A DNA stretch of 21,217 nt from Thermoplasmatota archaeon (GTDB taxonomy: Archaea > Thermoplasmatota > Thermoplasmata > UBA10834), in contig JAJISI010000008.1 in NCBI GenBank assembly GCA_022848805.1, positions 1 through 21,217 of the forward strand, written 5' to 3'. The notes under the pieces are model-generated. The model saw only the letters and a program-made list of their open reading frames with translations, was not told the DNA's origin and did not search any database. This document shows, in pieces, positions 6,276-13,649 of this stretch. Each line of letters starts with the position of its first letter. Positions within the stretch are counted from its first letter, which is position 1. The translations under genes were made by a program, and so were the position numbers.

Positions 6276-6992
6276 ATGCAGCCAGGACAGATGGCGTACG
6301 ACAGGGCCATTACGGTATTCTCCCCCGACGGCAGATTGTTCCAGGTGGAGTACGCGCGAGAGGCGGTTAAGAGGGGGACGACGACTGTCGGCCTGAAATT
6401 CAAGGACGGCGTGGCGCTCATAGTCGATAAGAGGATAGCTAGCAAGCTGATCGAGCCTACGTCGATCGAGAAGATATTCCAGATCGACGAGCACATAGGC
6501 TGCGCCACATCGGGCCTTGTGGCGGACGCGAGGGTGCTGGTCGACAACGCACGCGTGATCGCACAGGTAAACAAGGTGACTTACGCGGAGAAGATAGACC
6601 TCGAGACCCTCGTCAAACGGCTTTGCGACTTCAAGCAGAACTACACGCAGTACGGCGGTGTGAGACCCTTCGGGACGGCTCTCCTGGTCGCGGGAGTCGA
6701 CGATACGGGGGCGCACCTCTTCGAGACGGACCCCAGCGGGGCGCTCGTGGCGTACAAGGCCGGCTCGATCGGCGCTGGCAAGAACGCCATCATGGACGTC
6801 TTCGAGGAGGAATATGAGGAGGGCATGACGATGGATGACGCCGTCCTGCTCGGGTTGAAGGCGCTCACCAAGGCGACGGAGGACAAGCTGAGCACGCAGG
6901 CCGTGGAGATCGGCATCGTGCGTAGTGACGAGAACTTCAGGACGCTCACGGAGGCGGAGGCAGACGTCTACGTGAAGAAACTAGGCAGCTGA
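6276..6992 (+). CDS. psmA: Proteasome alpha subunit
   Basis: Forms the outer heptameric rings of the 20S proteasome, gating entry to the proteolytic chamber; not itself catalytic. 238 aa from the ATG at 6276. The N terminus MQPGQMAYDRAITVFSPDG is the alpha-subunit gate segment and is nearly the same as I remember for Thermoplasma. Other family blocks seen are QVEYAREAVKRGTT, SGLVADARVLVD and TQYGGVRPFG. A GTG 12 bases upstream is in frame, but the ATG has the SD AGAGGTG at good spacing and matches the family start. No beta subunit is in the window. The next gene, sdo1, follows after 10 bp, as in the archaeal exosome superoperon. Confidence 0.96.
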   Translation: MQPGQMAYDRAITVFSPDGRLFQVEYAREAVKRGTTTVGLKFKDGVALIVDKRIASKLIEPTSIEKIFQIDEHIGCATSGLVADARVLVDNARVIAQVNKVTYAEKIDLETLVKRLCDFKQNYTQYGGVRPFGTALLVAGVDDTGAHLFETDPSGALVAYKAGSIGAGKNAIMDVFEEEYEEGMTMDDAVLLGLKALTKATEDKLSTQAVEIGIVRSDENFRTLTEAEADVYVKKLGS

Positions 6993-7002
6993 GCGGAGGC
7001 AT

Positions 7003-7707
7003 ATGGTAGACCTCGACGAGGCGATTGTAGCAAGATACGAATCCCACGGCGAGAGCTTCGAGATACTGATCGACCCCAAGGTCGTCCAGAGTATGAGGGA
7101 CGGCAAGGAGGTCGACCTCATAGAGCACATGGTAATAGACACGGTCTTCAAGAACGCCAAGAAGGGCACACGCGCTGCAGAAGGAAAGATGAAGGAGATG
7201 TTCGGCACGACCGACCCCCTGGAGGTGGCGAAGACCATCATCCTGAAAGGGGAGGTGCAGCTGACCACCGAGCAGCGGCGTATAATGCAGGAGAACAAGC
7301 GTAAGAGGATAGTGGAATACATCGCCCAGCACGCGATGAACCCGCAGACCGGCGGCCCACATCCGCCCACGAGGATCGAGACGGCGATGGGGGAGACGAG
7401 GGTCAAGATCGACCCTTTCAAGACCGTCGAGGCGCAGGTCCCGGCGATAATGGACGCGCTCCGTCCGCTCATCCCCATCCGGTTCGACAAGGTACGCATG
7501 GCGGTACGCCTGTCCGGGGAGGACTACGGGCGGTGCTACGATGACTTCAAGAGCTTCGGCAGGGTCGTCAGGGAGGAGTGGCAGAACGACGGTTCCTGGA
7601 TAGGGGTCATCGAGATGCCAGCGGGTATGCAGACTGATTTTCTCGACCGTATGAACAACAGGACCCACGGCGAGGCGGACACGAAGCTCCTCAAGGATGA
7701 CAAGTGA
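7003..7707 (+). CDS. sdo1: Ribosome maturation protein SDO1 (SBDS homologue)
   Basis: Archaeal orthologue of Shwachman-Bodian-Diamond syndrome protein, which acts in late large-subunit maturation by helping release the anti-association factor aIF6. 234 aa is the normal length, with the N-terminal FYSH domain (about 1-90, with the GTTDPLEVAKTIILKGE block), the central helical domain (QLTTEQRR…NPQTGGPHPPTRIE, about 90-165) and the C-terminal ferredoxin-like domain (PLIPIRFDKVRMAVRLSG onward). The SD GGAGG is just upstream of the ATG. Between psmA and the exosome genes it keeps the order known from many archaea. A weak 6-bp hairpin (7716-7733) follows the stop. Confidence 0.95.
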   Translation: MVDLDEAIVARYESHGESFEILIDPKVVQSMRDGKEVDLIEHMVIDTVFKNAKKGTRAAEGKMKEMFGTTDPLEVAKTIILKGEVQLTTEQRRIMQENKRKRIVEYIAQHAMNPQTGGPHPPTRIETAMGETRVKIDPFKTVEAQVPAIMDALRPLIPIRFDKVRMAVRLSGEDYGRCYDDFKSFGRVVREEWQNDGSWIGVIEMPAGMQTDFLDRMNNRTHGEADTKLLKDDK

Positions 7708-7775
7708 CCGCGCCTGCTGGATGATAGTCCAGCCATCTATAGGGTCCAGCATGGGGCGGTCTGTACGACCAAAAA

Positions 7776-7782
7776 CTTAAAG
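7776..7782 (+). promoter_or_regulatory. TATA-like box, distal upstream of rrp4
   Basis: CTTAAAG after an A-rich BRE-like CCAAAAA. It would yield a leader of more than 110 nt before rrp4. The 213-bp region 7708-7920 otherwise holds no gene I can support. Confidence 0.35.
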
Positions 7783-7883
7783 CAGGGGATGCGATTTTGG
7801 GCCCTTGGTAAGAGACGAGGGTAAATGCGCTGCGCAGGAGAGACCTAGGAGACCTCTGAGCCTCCGGGACCCGCGGGCAGAGT

Positions 7884-7890
7884 GTTTATC
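7884..7890 (+). promoter_or_regulatory. TATA-like box, proximal upstream of rrp4
   Basis: GTTTATC, 31-37 bp before the ATG at 7921 and 25-31 bp before an in-frame TTG at 7915. It implies a nearly leaderless rrp4 mRNA starting around 7915, which fits the lack of a strong SD. Confidence 0.45.
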
Positions 7891-7920
7891 GGAATCACCA
7901 ATTGAAGCGAGTGATTGCAG

Positions 7921-8613
7921 ATGCAGCAGAACGATTCTAGAGAGAATGTGAGAGAGATAGTCGTACCTGGGGACCTGCTGTCCAAGTCAGGACTGAAGGC
8001 GGGACCGGGCACGTACGTCGAGAGCGGGCACATATACGCCGCGCAGCTCGGCATCAAGACGACAAGGTCGGACATGGTAGGCGTGGTCCCGCTGTCGGGT
8101 CAGTACATCCCCATGCGAGGAGACATGGTGATAGGCAAGATAGTCGACATGGGCGCGTCGAACTGGTATGTGGACATAAACGCCGCGCACCAGTCATCGC
8201 TCCACGTGAACGAGGTTCCGTGGAGGGTGGAGTTCGGCGAGACGGGCAAGTTCATGACCGTAGGCGACCTCGTGTCGCTGAAAGTCGTGGGCGTGGACGA
8301 GCTCGGCAAGGTCCAGATATCCATGAAGGAGCACGGCCTTAGGAAGCTCGCGGGAGGGGTCGTCATAGAGGTGGCCCCGTCCAAGATACCCCGTGTGATA
8401 GGTCGTAACGGCTCTATGATACAGATGTTGAAGAACGCCACGAGTTGCAGAATATATGTGGGCCAGAACGGCAGGATATGGGTCGATGGAGACTTGGACA
8501 GCATGCTCAAGGCCATCGACGCCATCAAGCTCATCGAGGCCGAGGCCCACAGCACAGGCTTGACCGAGAAAGTCGAGAAGCTTCTCGGGCAGAAATGCGG
8601 CAAGGGAGAGTGA
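7921..8613 (+). CDS. rrp4: Exosome complex RNA-binding subunit Rrp4
   Basis: Caps the Rrp41/Rrp42 ring of the archaeal exosome and feeds RNA into the 3'-5' phosphorolytic chamber. 230 aa. The N-terminal domain has VVPGDLLS and the tract GPGTYVESGHIYA. An S1 domain covers about residues 64-136 (MRGDMVIGKIVDMG). A KH domain follows from about 146 with GRNG at 161-164, in the context IPRVIGRNGSMI, typical of Rrp4 rather than Csl4. The start is ATG 7921; an in-frame TTG at 7915 is possible as a leaderless start given the TATA position. It is followed after 5 bp by rrp41, in the same operon. Confidence 0.96.
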   Translation: MQQNDSRENVREIVVPGDLLSKSGLKAGPGTYVESGHIYAAQLGIKTTRSDMVGVVPLSGQYIPMRGDMVIGKIVDMGASNWYVDINAAHQSSLHVNEVPWRVEFGETGKFMTVGDLVSLKVVGVDELGKVQISMKEHGLRKLAGGVVIEVAPSKIPRVIGRNGSMIQMLKNATSCRIYVGQNGRIWVDGDLDSMLKAIDAIKLIEAEAHSTGLTEKVEKLLGQKCGKGE

Positions 8614-8618
8614 GACGA

Positions 8619-9383
8619 ATGGGAGGAACACCGTTACCTGATGGTATCAAACTAATAGACGAGAACGGCAAGAGACTCGATGGGCGGAGGCCCGACGAGC
8701 TCAGGCCCCTGAAGATCGAGGCTGGGGCGCTCAAGCGCGCCAACGGCTCAGCCTATCTGGAATGGGGGAACAACAAGGTCATGGCGGCCGTGTACGGCCC
8801 CAGGGAATGTCACCCCAGGCACATGCAGGACCCTACGAAGGCGCTCGTGCAGTGCCATTACAACATGGCGTCGTTCTCGGTGGACGACAGGAAGAGGCCG
8901 GGGCCGGACAGGCGCTCCCAGGAGATATCCAAGATCACATCCGAGGCGCTGACGCACGTGGTCTTCACGGAGTACTTCCCGAAGACCTCCATCGATGTGT
9001 ACATCGAGGTCCTCCAGGCCAACGCTGGCACGAGGTGCGCCGGATTGACCGCCGCATCCGTCGCGCTGGCCGATGCGGGCATACCCATGAGGGATCTCGT
9101 GGCGTCGTGCGCGGCGGGCAAGATAGATGACACGGTCGTGCTCGACCTGGGCAAGGAGGAGGACAACTTCGGCCAGGCGGACATACCGGTCGGATACATA
9201 CCGAGGGACGACGAGATAGTGCTGCTCCAGATGGACGGCGACCTCACGGCCGACCAGTTCAAGACCGGGCTGAACATGGCAATCGAGGCGTGTAAGAAGA
9301 TCTACGACGTACAACGGGATGCGCTCAAGAGGAAGTACACGTTGCCTGCTGGTAAAACCGACGAGGGCGGGGGGGTGAACTGA
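8619..9383 (+). CDS. rrp41: Exosome catalytic subunit Rrp41
   Basis: RNase PH-fold subunit that carries the phosphorolytic active site of the hexameric exosome ring. 254 aa from the ATG at 8619, which is preceded by GGGAG (8604-8608). The family start KRLDGRRPDELRPL is at 18-31. RRSQEIS (98-104) gives the phosphate/RNA-binding arginines. The active-site segment DLGKEEDNFGQADIPV (176-191) places the catalytic Asp at D188, with supporting acidic residues E181 and D182. The Rrp42 paralogue lacks these. The stop is 2 bp before the rrp42 ATG, so translation is tightly coupled. The reading frame is open far upstream inside rrp4; that part is a shadow. Confidence 0.96.
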   Translation: MGGTPLPDGIKLIDENGKRLDGRRPDELRPLKIEAGALKRANGSAYLEWGNNKVMAAVYGPRECHPRHMQDPTKALVQCHYNMASFSVDDRKRPGPDRRSQEISKITSEALTHVVFTEYFPKTSIDVYIEVLQANAGTRCAGLTAASVALADAGIPMRDLVASCAAGKIDDTVVLDLGKEEDNFGQADIPVGYIPRDDEIVLLQMDGDLTADQFKTGLNMAIEACKKIYDVQRDALKRKYTLPAGKTDEGGGVN

Positions 9384-9385
9384 AC

Positions 9386-10156
9386 ATGGCCAAGAACGTC
9401 ATGGCGGACCTCAAGCGGGATCACATCACCAAGCTGCTCTCGAAGGGTATGAGGATAGACGGGCGGAAGTTCGACGAGCCGAGGCCGCTCACCGTCGAGA
9501 AGGATTTCGTACAGTCGGCCGAGGGCTCCGCACGTGTGCACCTCGGAGACACCGATGTAGTCGTCGGCGTCAAACTGATGGTCGGCCAGCCGTTCGGGGA
9601 CACCCCGAACAAGGGCGTGCTCACGACGAACGCCGAGCTAAAACCACTCGCGAGCGAGGCGTTCGAAAGCGGCCCGCCGGACCAGAGGTCGATAGAGGTG
9701 GCACGCGTAATCGACAGAGGCATACGCGAGGGAAAGGCGGTCGACATGGAGAAGCTCTGCATCGAGCCGGAGAAGGAGGTGTGGATCATGTTCGTGGACG
9801 TCCACGCCATCGACTACGACGGCAACCTGTTCGACGCGGGCAACATAGCCGCGATGGCCGCGCTCAAGTGCGCCGTCGTGCCTGCGAAGCGGGCGAAGAA
9901 GGGGGAGGACTATCCGCTGCCAGTTTCGCACGTGCCGATATCGGTGACGGCGGTGAAGATAGACGGACACATACTTGTCGACCCTACCTACGACGAGGAG
10001 ATCGTCGCCGAGGCGAGGCTGACGGTCACGTCGAACGAGAAGGGAGACCTATGCGCGATGCAGAAGGGCGGCAGCGGGAGTTTCACGCCAGACGAGGTGC
10101 TCAAGGTGGTCGAACTCTCAAGGAAGATCGGAGCGGACATCCGCTCGAAGATATGA
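9386..10156 (+). CDS. rrp42: Exosome complex subunit Rrp42 (non-catalytic)
   Basis: RNase PH-fold partner of Rrp41. It forms the alternating hexamer and contributes to RNA binding and active-site geometry but lacks the catalytic Asp set. 256 aa. Signature blocks are GMRIDGRKFDEPRPL, EGSARVHLGDTDVVVGVK, GVLTTNAELKPLASEAFESG and DVHAIDYDGNLFDAGNIA, the last replacing the catalytic region. The SD GGGGTG lies 8 bp before the ATG. It sits directly after rrp41, so the two ring subunits can be made in equal amounts. Eukaryotic-like subunits or Csl4 are not in this window. Confidence 0.96.
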   Translation: MAKNVMADLKRDHITKLLSKGMRIDGRKFDEPRPLTVEKDFVQSAEGSARVHLGDTDVVVGVKLMVGQPFGDTPNKGVLTTNAELKPLASEAFESGPPDQRSIEVARVIDRGIREGKAVDMEKLCIEPEKEVWIMFVDVHAIDYDGNLFDAGNIAAMAALKCAVVPAKRAKKGEDYPLPVSHVPISVTAVKIDGHILVDPTYDEEIVAEARLTVTSNEKGDLCAMQKGGSGSFTPDEVLKVVELSRKIGADIRSKI

Positions 10157-10178
10157 GGATACAGGATAGCTGATAGCG

Positions 10179-10505
10179 ATGACCAAGAGGACGAAGAAGG
10201 TCGGCTCCGCGGGAAGGCTGGGGCAGAGGTACGGCGTCAAGATAAGGAGACGCATAGCCGAGGTAGAGGCCAAGGGTAAAGGACGCCATGAATGTCCCAA
10301 GTGCATGGCGAAGGCCGTGACCAGGACAGGAACGGGCATCTGGACATGCAAGCACTGCGGGGTCAAGATGGCCAGCAGCGCGTACAACCTCACGCCTCCG
10401 GTCTCGGTCAAGAGAGAGGTCAGGCACGTGCCGACCGAGGCGCTGCCGGAGAAGACGCCCGATGAGCTGATATCGGAGGAAAAGCCTGAAGAGCCGCAGG
10501 AATGA
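10179..10505 (+). CDS. rpl37ae: Large-subunit ribosomal protein eL43 (L37Ae)
   Basis: Zinc-binding protein of the archaeal/eukaryotic large ribosomal subunit. 108 aa. A basic N-terminal half (KKVGSAGRLGQRYGVKIRRR) is followed by the zinc finger C39-x2-C42-x14-C57-x2-C60. From about residue 83 an acidic Glu/Pro-rich tail of some 25 residues extends past the usual end of the family (typically 70-95 aa). Its position after the exosome genes and before rpoP is the known archaeal order. The stop is 12 bp before the rpoP ATG. Confidence 0.93.
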   Translation: MTKRTKKVGSAGRLGQRYGVKIRRRIAEVEAKGKGRHECPKCMAKAVTRTGTGIWTCKHCGVKMASSAYNLTPPVSVKREVRHVPTEALPEKTPDELISEEKPEEPQE

Positions 10506-10517
10506 TGAGGTGCTTGG

Positions 10518-10652
10518 ATGTACAAATGCTCGAGATGCAAGGAGCCGGTCAGGTCAGTCATGAACACGGTCGGGATGCAGTGCGAGAAGTGCGGGTCCAA
10601 GGTGTTCTACAAGGAGCGCCCGAACGTCCGCAAGAGCGTGCAGAGCAGGTGA
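10518..10652 (+). CDS. rpoP: DNA-directed RNA polymerase subunit P (Rpo12)
   Basis: Small zinc-ribbon subunit of archaeal RNA polymerase, orthologous to eukaryotic Rpb12, which helps hold together the Rpo3/Rpo10/Rpo11 assembly platform. The gene encodes only 44 aa: it begins MYKCSRCKEPV, has zinc ligands C4-x2-C7 and C22-x2-C25, and ends with the conserved YKERPNVRKSVQSR block that is the hallmark of the subunit. The SD GAGGTG (10507-10512) is 5 bp before the ATG. Its stop TGA overlaps the GTG start of pcc1 (GTGA). It is easily missed by gene finders because of its length. Confidence 0.95.
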   Translation: MYKCSRCKEPVRSVMNTVGMQCEKCGSKVFYKERPNVRKSVQSR

Positions 10653-10894
10653 CCCAGACGCACAGGGCTACCCTCACACTCAGGACGGAGCATGCTGAAG
10701 TGGTCAGCAGGGCGCTCTCGCCGGAGCTGACTGAGAAGATACCACGCACGAAGGTCGATGTGACTACCAGGGACGGCGAGGTGGTCATAGGCGTCGATGC
10801 AGAGGACCTAACGGCGCTCAGGGCGGCCCTCAACTCATATATCAGATGGAGCAATGTAGCAGAGGAGACGGCAGAGGAGGTCGGAAGAAGATGA
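10649..10894 (+). CDS. pcc1: KEOPS complex subunit Pcc1
   Basis: Dimerisation subunit of KEOPS, which with Kae1, Bud32 and Cgi121 makes the t6A modification at position 37 of ANN-decoding tRNAs. 81 aa from the GTG at 10649. The sequence has the small alpha/beta Pcc1 pattern: strand ATLTLRTEH, helix AEVVSRALSPEL, strand TKVDVTTRDGEVVIGVDA, then helix DLTALRAALNSYIRWSNVAEE with the conserved NSY-RW region. The upstream part of the open frame overlaps rpoP and is not coding. Four-base overlaps with rpoP (GTGA) and with prefoldin beta (ATGA) indicate coupled translation. The gene order eL43-rpoP-pcc1-pfdB is conserved in many archaea and supports the call. Confidence 0.9.
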   Translation: MTQTHRATLTLRTEHAEVVSRALSPELTEKIPRTKVDVTTRDGEVVIGVDAEDLTALRAALNSYIRWSNVAEETAEEVGRR

Positions 10895-11277
10895 TGGACA
10901 ATCTACCACCGAAAGTTCAGAACCAGATAGCGCAGTTCCAGCAGCTGGCGCAGCAGATCCAGATGATCACATCCCAGAAGCTCCAGTTCGACGCGCAAGT
11001 GCGCGAGCTCGACAAGGCGATCGCAGAACTCGACAAGGCCGGTGACGCGGTCGTCTACCGCAACATCGGATCGCTGATGATACAGTCGAAGGACAATGCG
11101 GTCCTCGCGACGGAGCTGAAGGACCAGAAGGAGACGCTCGAGGTCCGGGTGAAGACCCTGGACCGGCAGGACAAGCAATTGAGGGAGAGGCACCAGGGCC
11201 TGCAGGAGCAGATAACGAAGGCGCTGAACGTCCCATCGCCCGAAGGTGAAGGGGACGAGAAGCCGAAAGCGGGTTGA
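10891..11277 (+). CDS. pfdB: Prefoldin subunit beta
   Basis: ATP-independent co-chaperone. Four beta and two alpha subunits form a jellyfish-shaped hexamer that hands unfolded proteins to the thermosome. 128 aa from the ATG at 10891 (an adjacent ATG at 10894 is equally possible). Two long coiled-coil helices (about 6-50 and 75-113) flank a beta hairpin with GDAVVYRNIGSLMIQ, the family signature. The last 15 residues are a charged, probably disordered tail. The SD GGAGG (10876-10880) lies inside pcc1. This is the last gene of the exosome cluster; a new promoter follows. Confidence 0.94.
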   Translation: MMDNLPPKVQNQIAQFQQLAQQIQMITSQKLQFDAQVRELDKAIAELDKAGDAVVYRNIGSLMIQSKDNAVLATELKDQKETLEVRVKTLDRQDKQLRERHQGLQEQITKALNVPSPEGEGDEKPKAG

Positions 11278-11295
11278 TAGCCGCCTCAGCACCTA

Positions 11296-11303
11296 TTTTA
11301 TAA
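11296..11303 (+). promoter_or_regulatory. TATA box of the DHH phosphoesterase gene
   Basis: TTTTATAA, at -29 to -22 relative to the GTG at 11325, with no SD in the gap. This indicates a leaderless transcript beginning at or next to the GTG. Confidence 0.55.
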
Positions 11304-11324
11304 GCATTCGTCATTGACACTTCC

Positions 11325-12284
11325 GTGCTCAAGGAGATAGCGGCTGAGCTCGGATCGGGCGGCGGCACCACCGTCGTGCTCCACGGGAACGCGGACCCAG
11401 ACGCGGTTTCCAGCGCCTTCGCGATCTCCAGGGCGTTCGATGATGTTGTGATAGCTGCGCCTGGGGGGCTGGACCGTGCATCGAAGGTTCTCGCACGGCA
11501 GCTGGATATCGACATCGTGATCGAGTCTGTTCCCGATTCGAAGCGCATACTCGTACTCGATACATCGGGCCCGGACCAGATACCGGTCGATCTCGACTAC
11601 TCGGACGCGATAGTCGTCGACCACCACGCGAAGAACAGCCAGTGGAACGGTTGCCGGTTGTATTATTGCGACGACTCCAAGGCCTCGTGTGCCGAGATAG
11701 TCTACGAGTTGCTGAAGGTCGCAGGCAGGGTGCCGGACAGGGATGTGGCACTCGCCCTCATGGCAGGGATACTCACCGATACGGGACATTTCAAGTTCGC
11801 AAGGCCGGACTCCATGATCACCTTCGCGGAGCTGATGCAGCTGCACGGCGTAGACATGGACGAAGCGATGGGGCTGGTGTCCATGGAGGCGGATCCGTCT
11901 GAGAAGATATCGCAGCTCCGTGGCGCTCAGAGGCTGAAGTACTGGAAGGTGGGCAGACGTATCGTCGCCATATCCCAGGGCAGCGCATTCGAGGCGTCAG
12001 TGTGCAAGGCGCTGGTACACCTGGGAGCGGACATCGCGTTCGTCGGTTCGCAGCGAGGGGAGAGCTTCAGGATAAGCGCCCGTGCGACTTCGGAGATGGT
12101 CAGAGAAGGTGTGCACCTGGGGAAGCTGCTGAACGGGGTAGGCTCGGAGACATCGAACGGCGGAGGAGGCCATCCCGGCGCCGCTGGTATCTCCGGCGTG
12201 GGGGATGTCGAGGCGATGCTGAACATCTCGGCCGACAACGCAGCCAAGCAGCTCCGCGAGCTGGAATCATCTGGTTATCGATAG
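11325..12284 (+). CDS. DHH-family phosphoesterase (DHH-DHHA1)
   Basis: Archaeal member of the RecJ/NrnA-like DHH superfamily. 319 aa. Metal-binding motifs: H20-x-N-x-D24-x-D26, D79 (VLDTSG), D99-H100-H101 and D152 (GILTDTGHF). The C-terminal DHHA1 substrate domain ends with GGGGHPGAAG (279-288). The size and this layout fit nanoRNase/pAp-phosphatase-like or cyclic-dinucleotide phosphodiesterase proteins. It lacks the extra domains of RecJ/GAN, so oligonucleotide or small-nucleotide hydrolysis is likely, but the substrate cannot be read from sequence. The GTG start is supported by TATA spacing. The 3' end overlaps the convergent tyrS by 18 bp. Confidence 0.9.
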   Translation: MLKEIAAELGSGGGTTVVLHGNADPDAVSSAFAISRAFDDVVIAAPGGLDRASKVLARQLDIDIVIESVPDSKRILVLDTSGPDQIPVDLDYSDAIVVDHHAKNSQWNGCRLYYCDDSKASCAEIVYELLKVAGRVPDRDVALALMAGILTDTGHFKFARPDSMITFAELMQLHGVDMDEAMGLVSMEADPSEKISQLRGAQRLKYWKVGRRIVAISQGSAFEASVCKALVHLGADIAFVGSQRGESFRISARATSEMVREGVHLGKLLNGVGSETSNGGGGHPGAAGISGVGDVEAMLNISADNAAKQLRELESSGYR

Positions 12285-13310
12285 CGACTTCACCTTCTCG
12301 AGGTTGTCCGGGTGAGCCTTGAAGTACGACCTCACGGGCTCCATAAGCCCGTTGACTGAGTCGGAGACGCCGTTCTTGAGGTCCATCGGATGCAGCGACT
12401 TGGCCGCGTACGCCTTCTCCAGCTCCTCGAAACACGAGAACTCGATAGGGCCGCCGTACTTCGCCGGGCGCTCGATCTTCAAGGTTCCCAGCCTGGGGAA
12501 CACAATCAAACGGGCCATGTCCAGGACCGGGTTGGCCTCAGTCTCGGGAGGGCAGAACGCGTTCTTGACCTTGCGGGCGACTTCCTCGGAGCTGTCGTGC
12601 ATGAAGACCGCGCTGTCAGGGCTGCTCTTGGACATCTTCGCATCGACGGGGTCCATCCGCGCTCCACCTACCAGGCTCATCAGCAACGGGGTGTGCACGG
12701 CAACGGGCTTCTTCCATCCGAGCTTCTCTGCGGCGTCGCGGGCTAGCATGTGCGCCCTCCGCTGGTCCATACCGGAGTAGGCTATGTCTACATCCAGCTG
12801 GAAGATGTCGGCGACCTGCATCGAAGGGTACATGATCTTCGACGCATCGATTTCCGCCTCGTCCTCGCTCCGGCCCATGATAGTCATCGCCCGCTTGAGC
12901 CGTCCGAGAGAACTCACCTTGCATATCTTGATGAACCTCTCCCAATAGTCGAGCCGGGCTATCAGCTCGGAGGCGTACACGAACTTCGCCGACTCGTCGA
13001 CCCCCAGGGCGATGAAACAATCCCGCATGTACTCGCCGCATGCGCGGATGCTGTCCATATCTCCGCCCAGCTTGTCATTGATCATCGCATGCCAATCAGC
13101 GAGGAACACGGTGAAGTCCACACCGGCCTTCTGCATGTCGACGATCTTCGAGGCGGTGATCATCTGTCCCATGTGTACGAAGCCGCTCGGCTCGTAGCCG
13201 ATGTACGCGGTCGGCTTCGAACTGGTTTCGAGAAGAGATCTGAGCTCCCCCTCGGTGACGATCTCCAATGCATCCTTGGTGATCAGCTCTAGCCTTCCAT
13301 CGACATTCAT
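12267..13310 (-). CDS. tyrS: Tyrosyl-tRNA synthetase, archaeal type
   Basis: Class I synthetase charging tRNA-Tyr. 347 aa from the ATG at 13310. The HIGH-like motif is HMG (46-48, context YEPSGFVHMGQ) and the KMSKS loop is at 225-229. The tyrosine pocket residues Y36, Y161, Q165 and D168 (YPSMQVADIF) correspond to Y32/Y151/Q155/D158 of the Methanocaldococcus jannaschii enzyme, so specificity for Tyr rather than Trp is clear. The C-terminal part is the archaeal anticodon-binding region without the bacterial S4 domain. An open frame extends upstream to 13481, but that part crosses the promoter region and has no family similarity. A TATA-like CTTTATC (13335-13329) lies close upstream, slightly nearer than usual. 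Confidence 0.95.
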   Translation of the reverse strand: MNVDGRLELITKDALEIVTEGELRSLLETSSKPTAYIGYEPSGFVHMGQMITASKIVDMQKAGVDFTVFLADWHAMINDKLGGDMDSIRACGEYMRDCFIALGVDESAKFVYASELIARLDYWERFIKICKVSSLGRLKRAMTIMGRSEDEAEIDASKIMYPSMQVADIFQLDVDIAYSGMDQRRAHMLARDAAEKLGWKKPVAVHTPLLMSLVGGARMDPVDAKMSKSSPDSAVFMHDSSEEVARKVKNAFCPPETEANPVLDMARLIVFPRLGTLKIERPAKYGGPIEFSCFEELEKAYAAKSLHPMDLKNGVSDSVNGLMEPVRSYFKAHPDNLEKVKSLSITR

Positions 13311-13328
13311 CGTACCGCGCCTCAGACC

Positions 13329-13335
13329 GATAAAG
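13329..13335 (-). promoter_or_regulatory. Possible TATA box for tyrS
   Basis: Minus-strand CTTTATC at -25 to -19 relative to the ATG. The spacing is shorter than the typical 24-31 bp, so the assignment is weak. Confidence 0.3.
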
Positions 13336-13440
13336 TGCGATGCGTGAAAAAACTTTGTGGGTGAAAGCGTGCACAGAAAGGTTAAGAGGAGCGCCTGCAT
13401 TAGCACCTTCCCCGTCGCGTGCACGGCAGGGAGGGTTGCG

Positions 13441-13635
13441 ATGTCTATCTCCAGTATGCGAAACGGCAAGATGATTATCAAGGTCTCAGATGTGAAGGAC
13501 GTTGCAGGCGACGGTTTCAGGATCTCAGAGGAGTTCTATCGCGAGCTGGATAGGGAGGTCCACTCGATGGTCGAGCAGGCAGCGAAGAGGGCGAAGAAGA
13601 ACGGCAGGAAGACGCTGAAGCCGTACGACCTCTGA
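13441..13635 (+). CDS. Single histone-fold protein (DUF1931/bacterial-type histone-like)
   Basis: 64 aa from the ATG at 13441, preceded by GGGAGGG (13429-13435). After a short N terminus the core IIKVSDVKDVAG…FRISEEFYRELDREV, then helix VEQAAKRAKKNGRKTLKPYDL, follows the pattern of DUF1931-type stand-alone histones: a short alpha1, long central alpha2, and the RKT-PxDL strand-loop at the end. The chain stops straight after YDL, so the third helix of a canonical archaeal histone is absent. DNA binding or a chromatin role is inferred from the family. Internal ATGs at 13456 and 13471 are alternative starts. It is divergent from tyrS, and RaSEA follows after 14 bp. Confidence 0.78.
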   Translation: MSISSMRNGKMIIKVSDVKDVAGDGFRISEEFYRELDREVHSMVEQAAKRAKKNGRKTLKPYDL

Positions 13636-13649
13636 GCTGCCGTTGTCGG

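Noticed and set aside
7708..7920. Possible small gene or RNA between sdo1 and rrp4
   Set aside because: Only very short frames, a weak 6-bp hairpin and two TATA-like boxes are visible; nothing specific supports a gene.
13357..13440. N-terminal 28-residue extension of the histone-like protein
   Set aside because: It lies over the tyrS/histone promoter region and upstream of a good SD (13429-13435); the extra residues are not histone-like.
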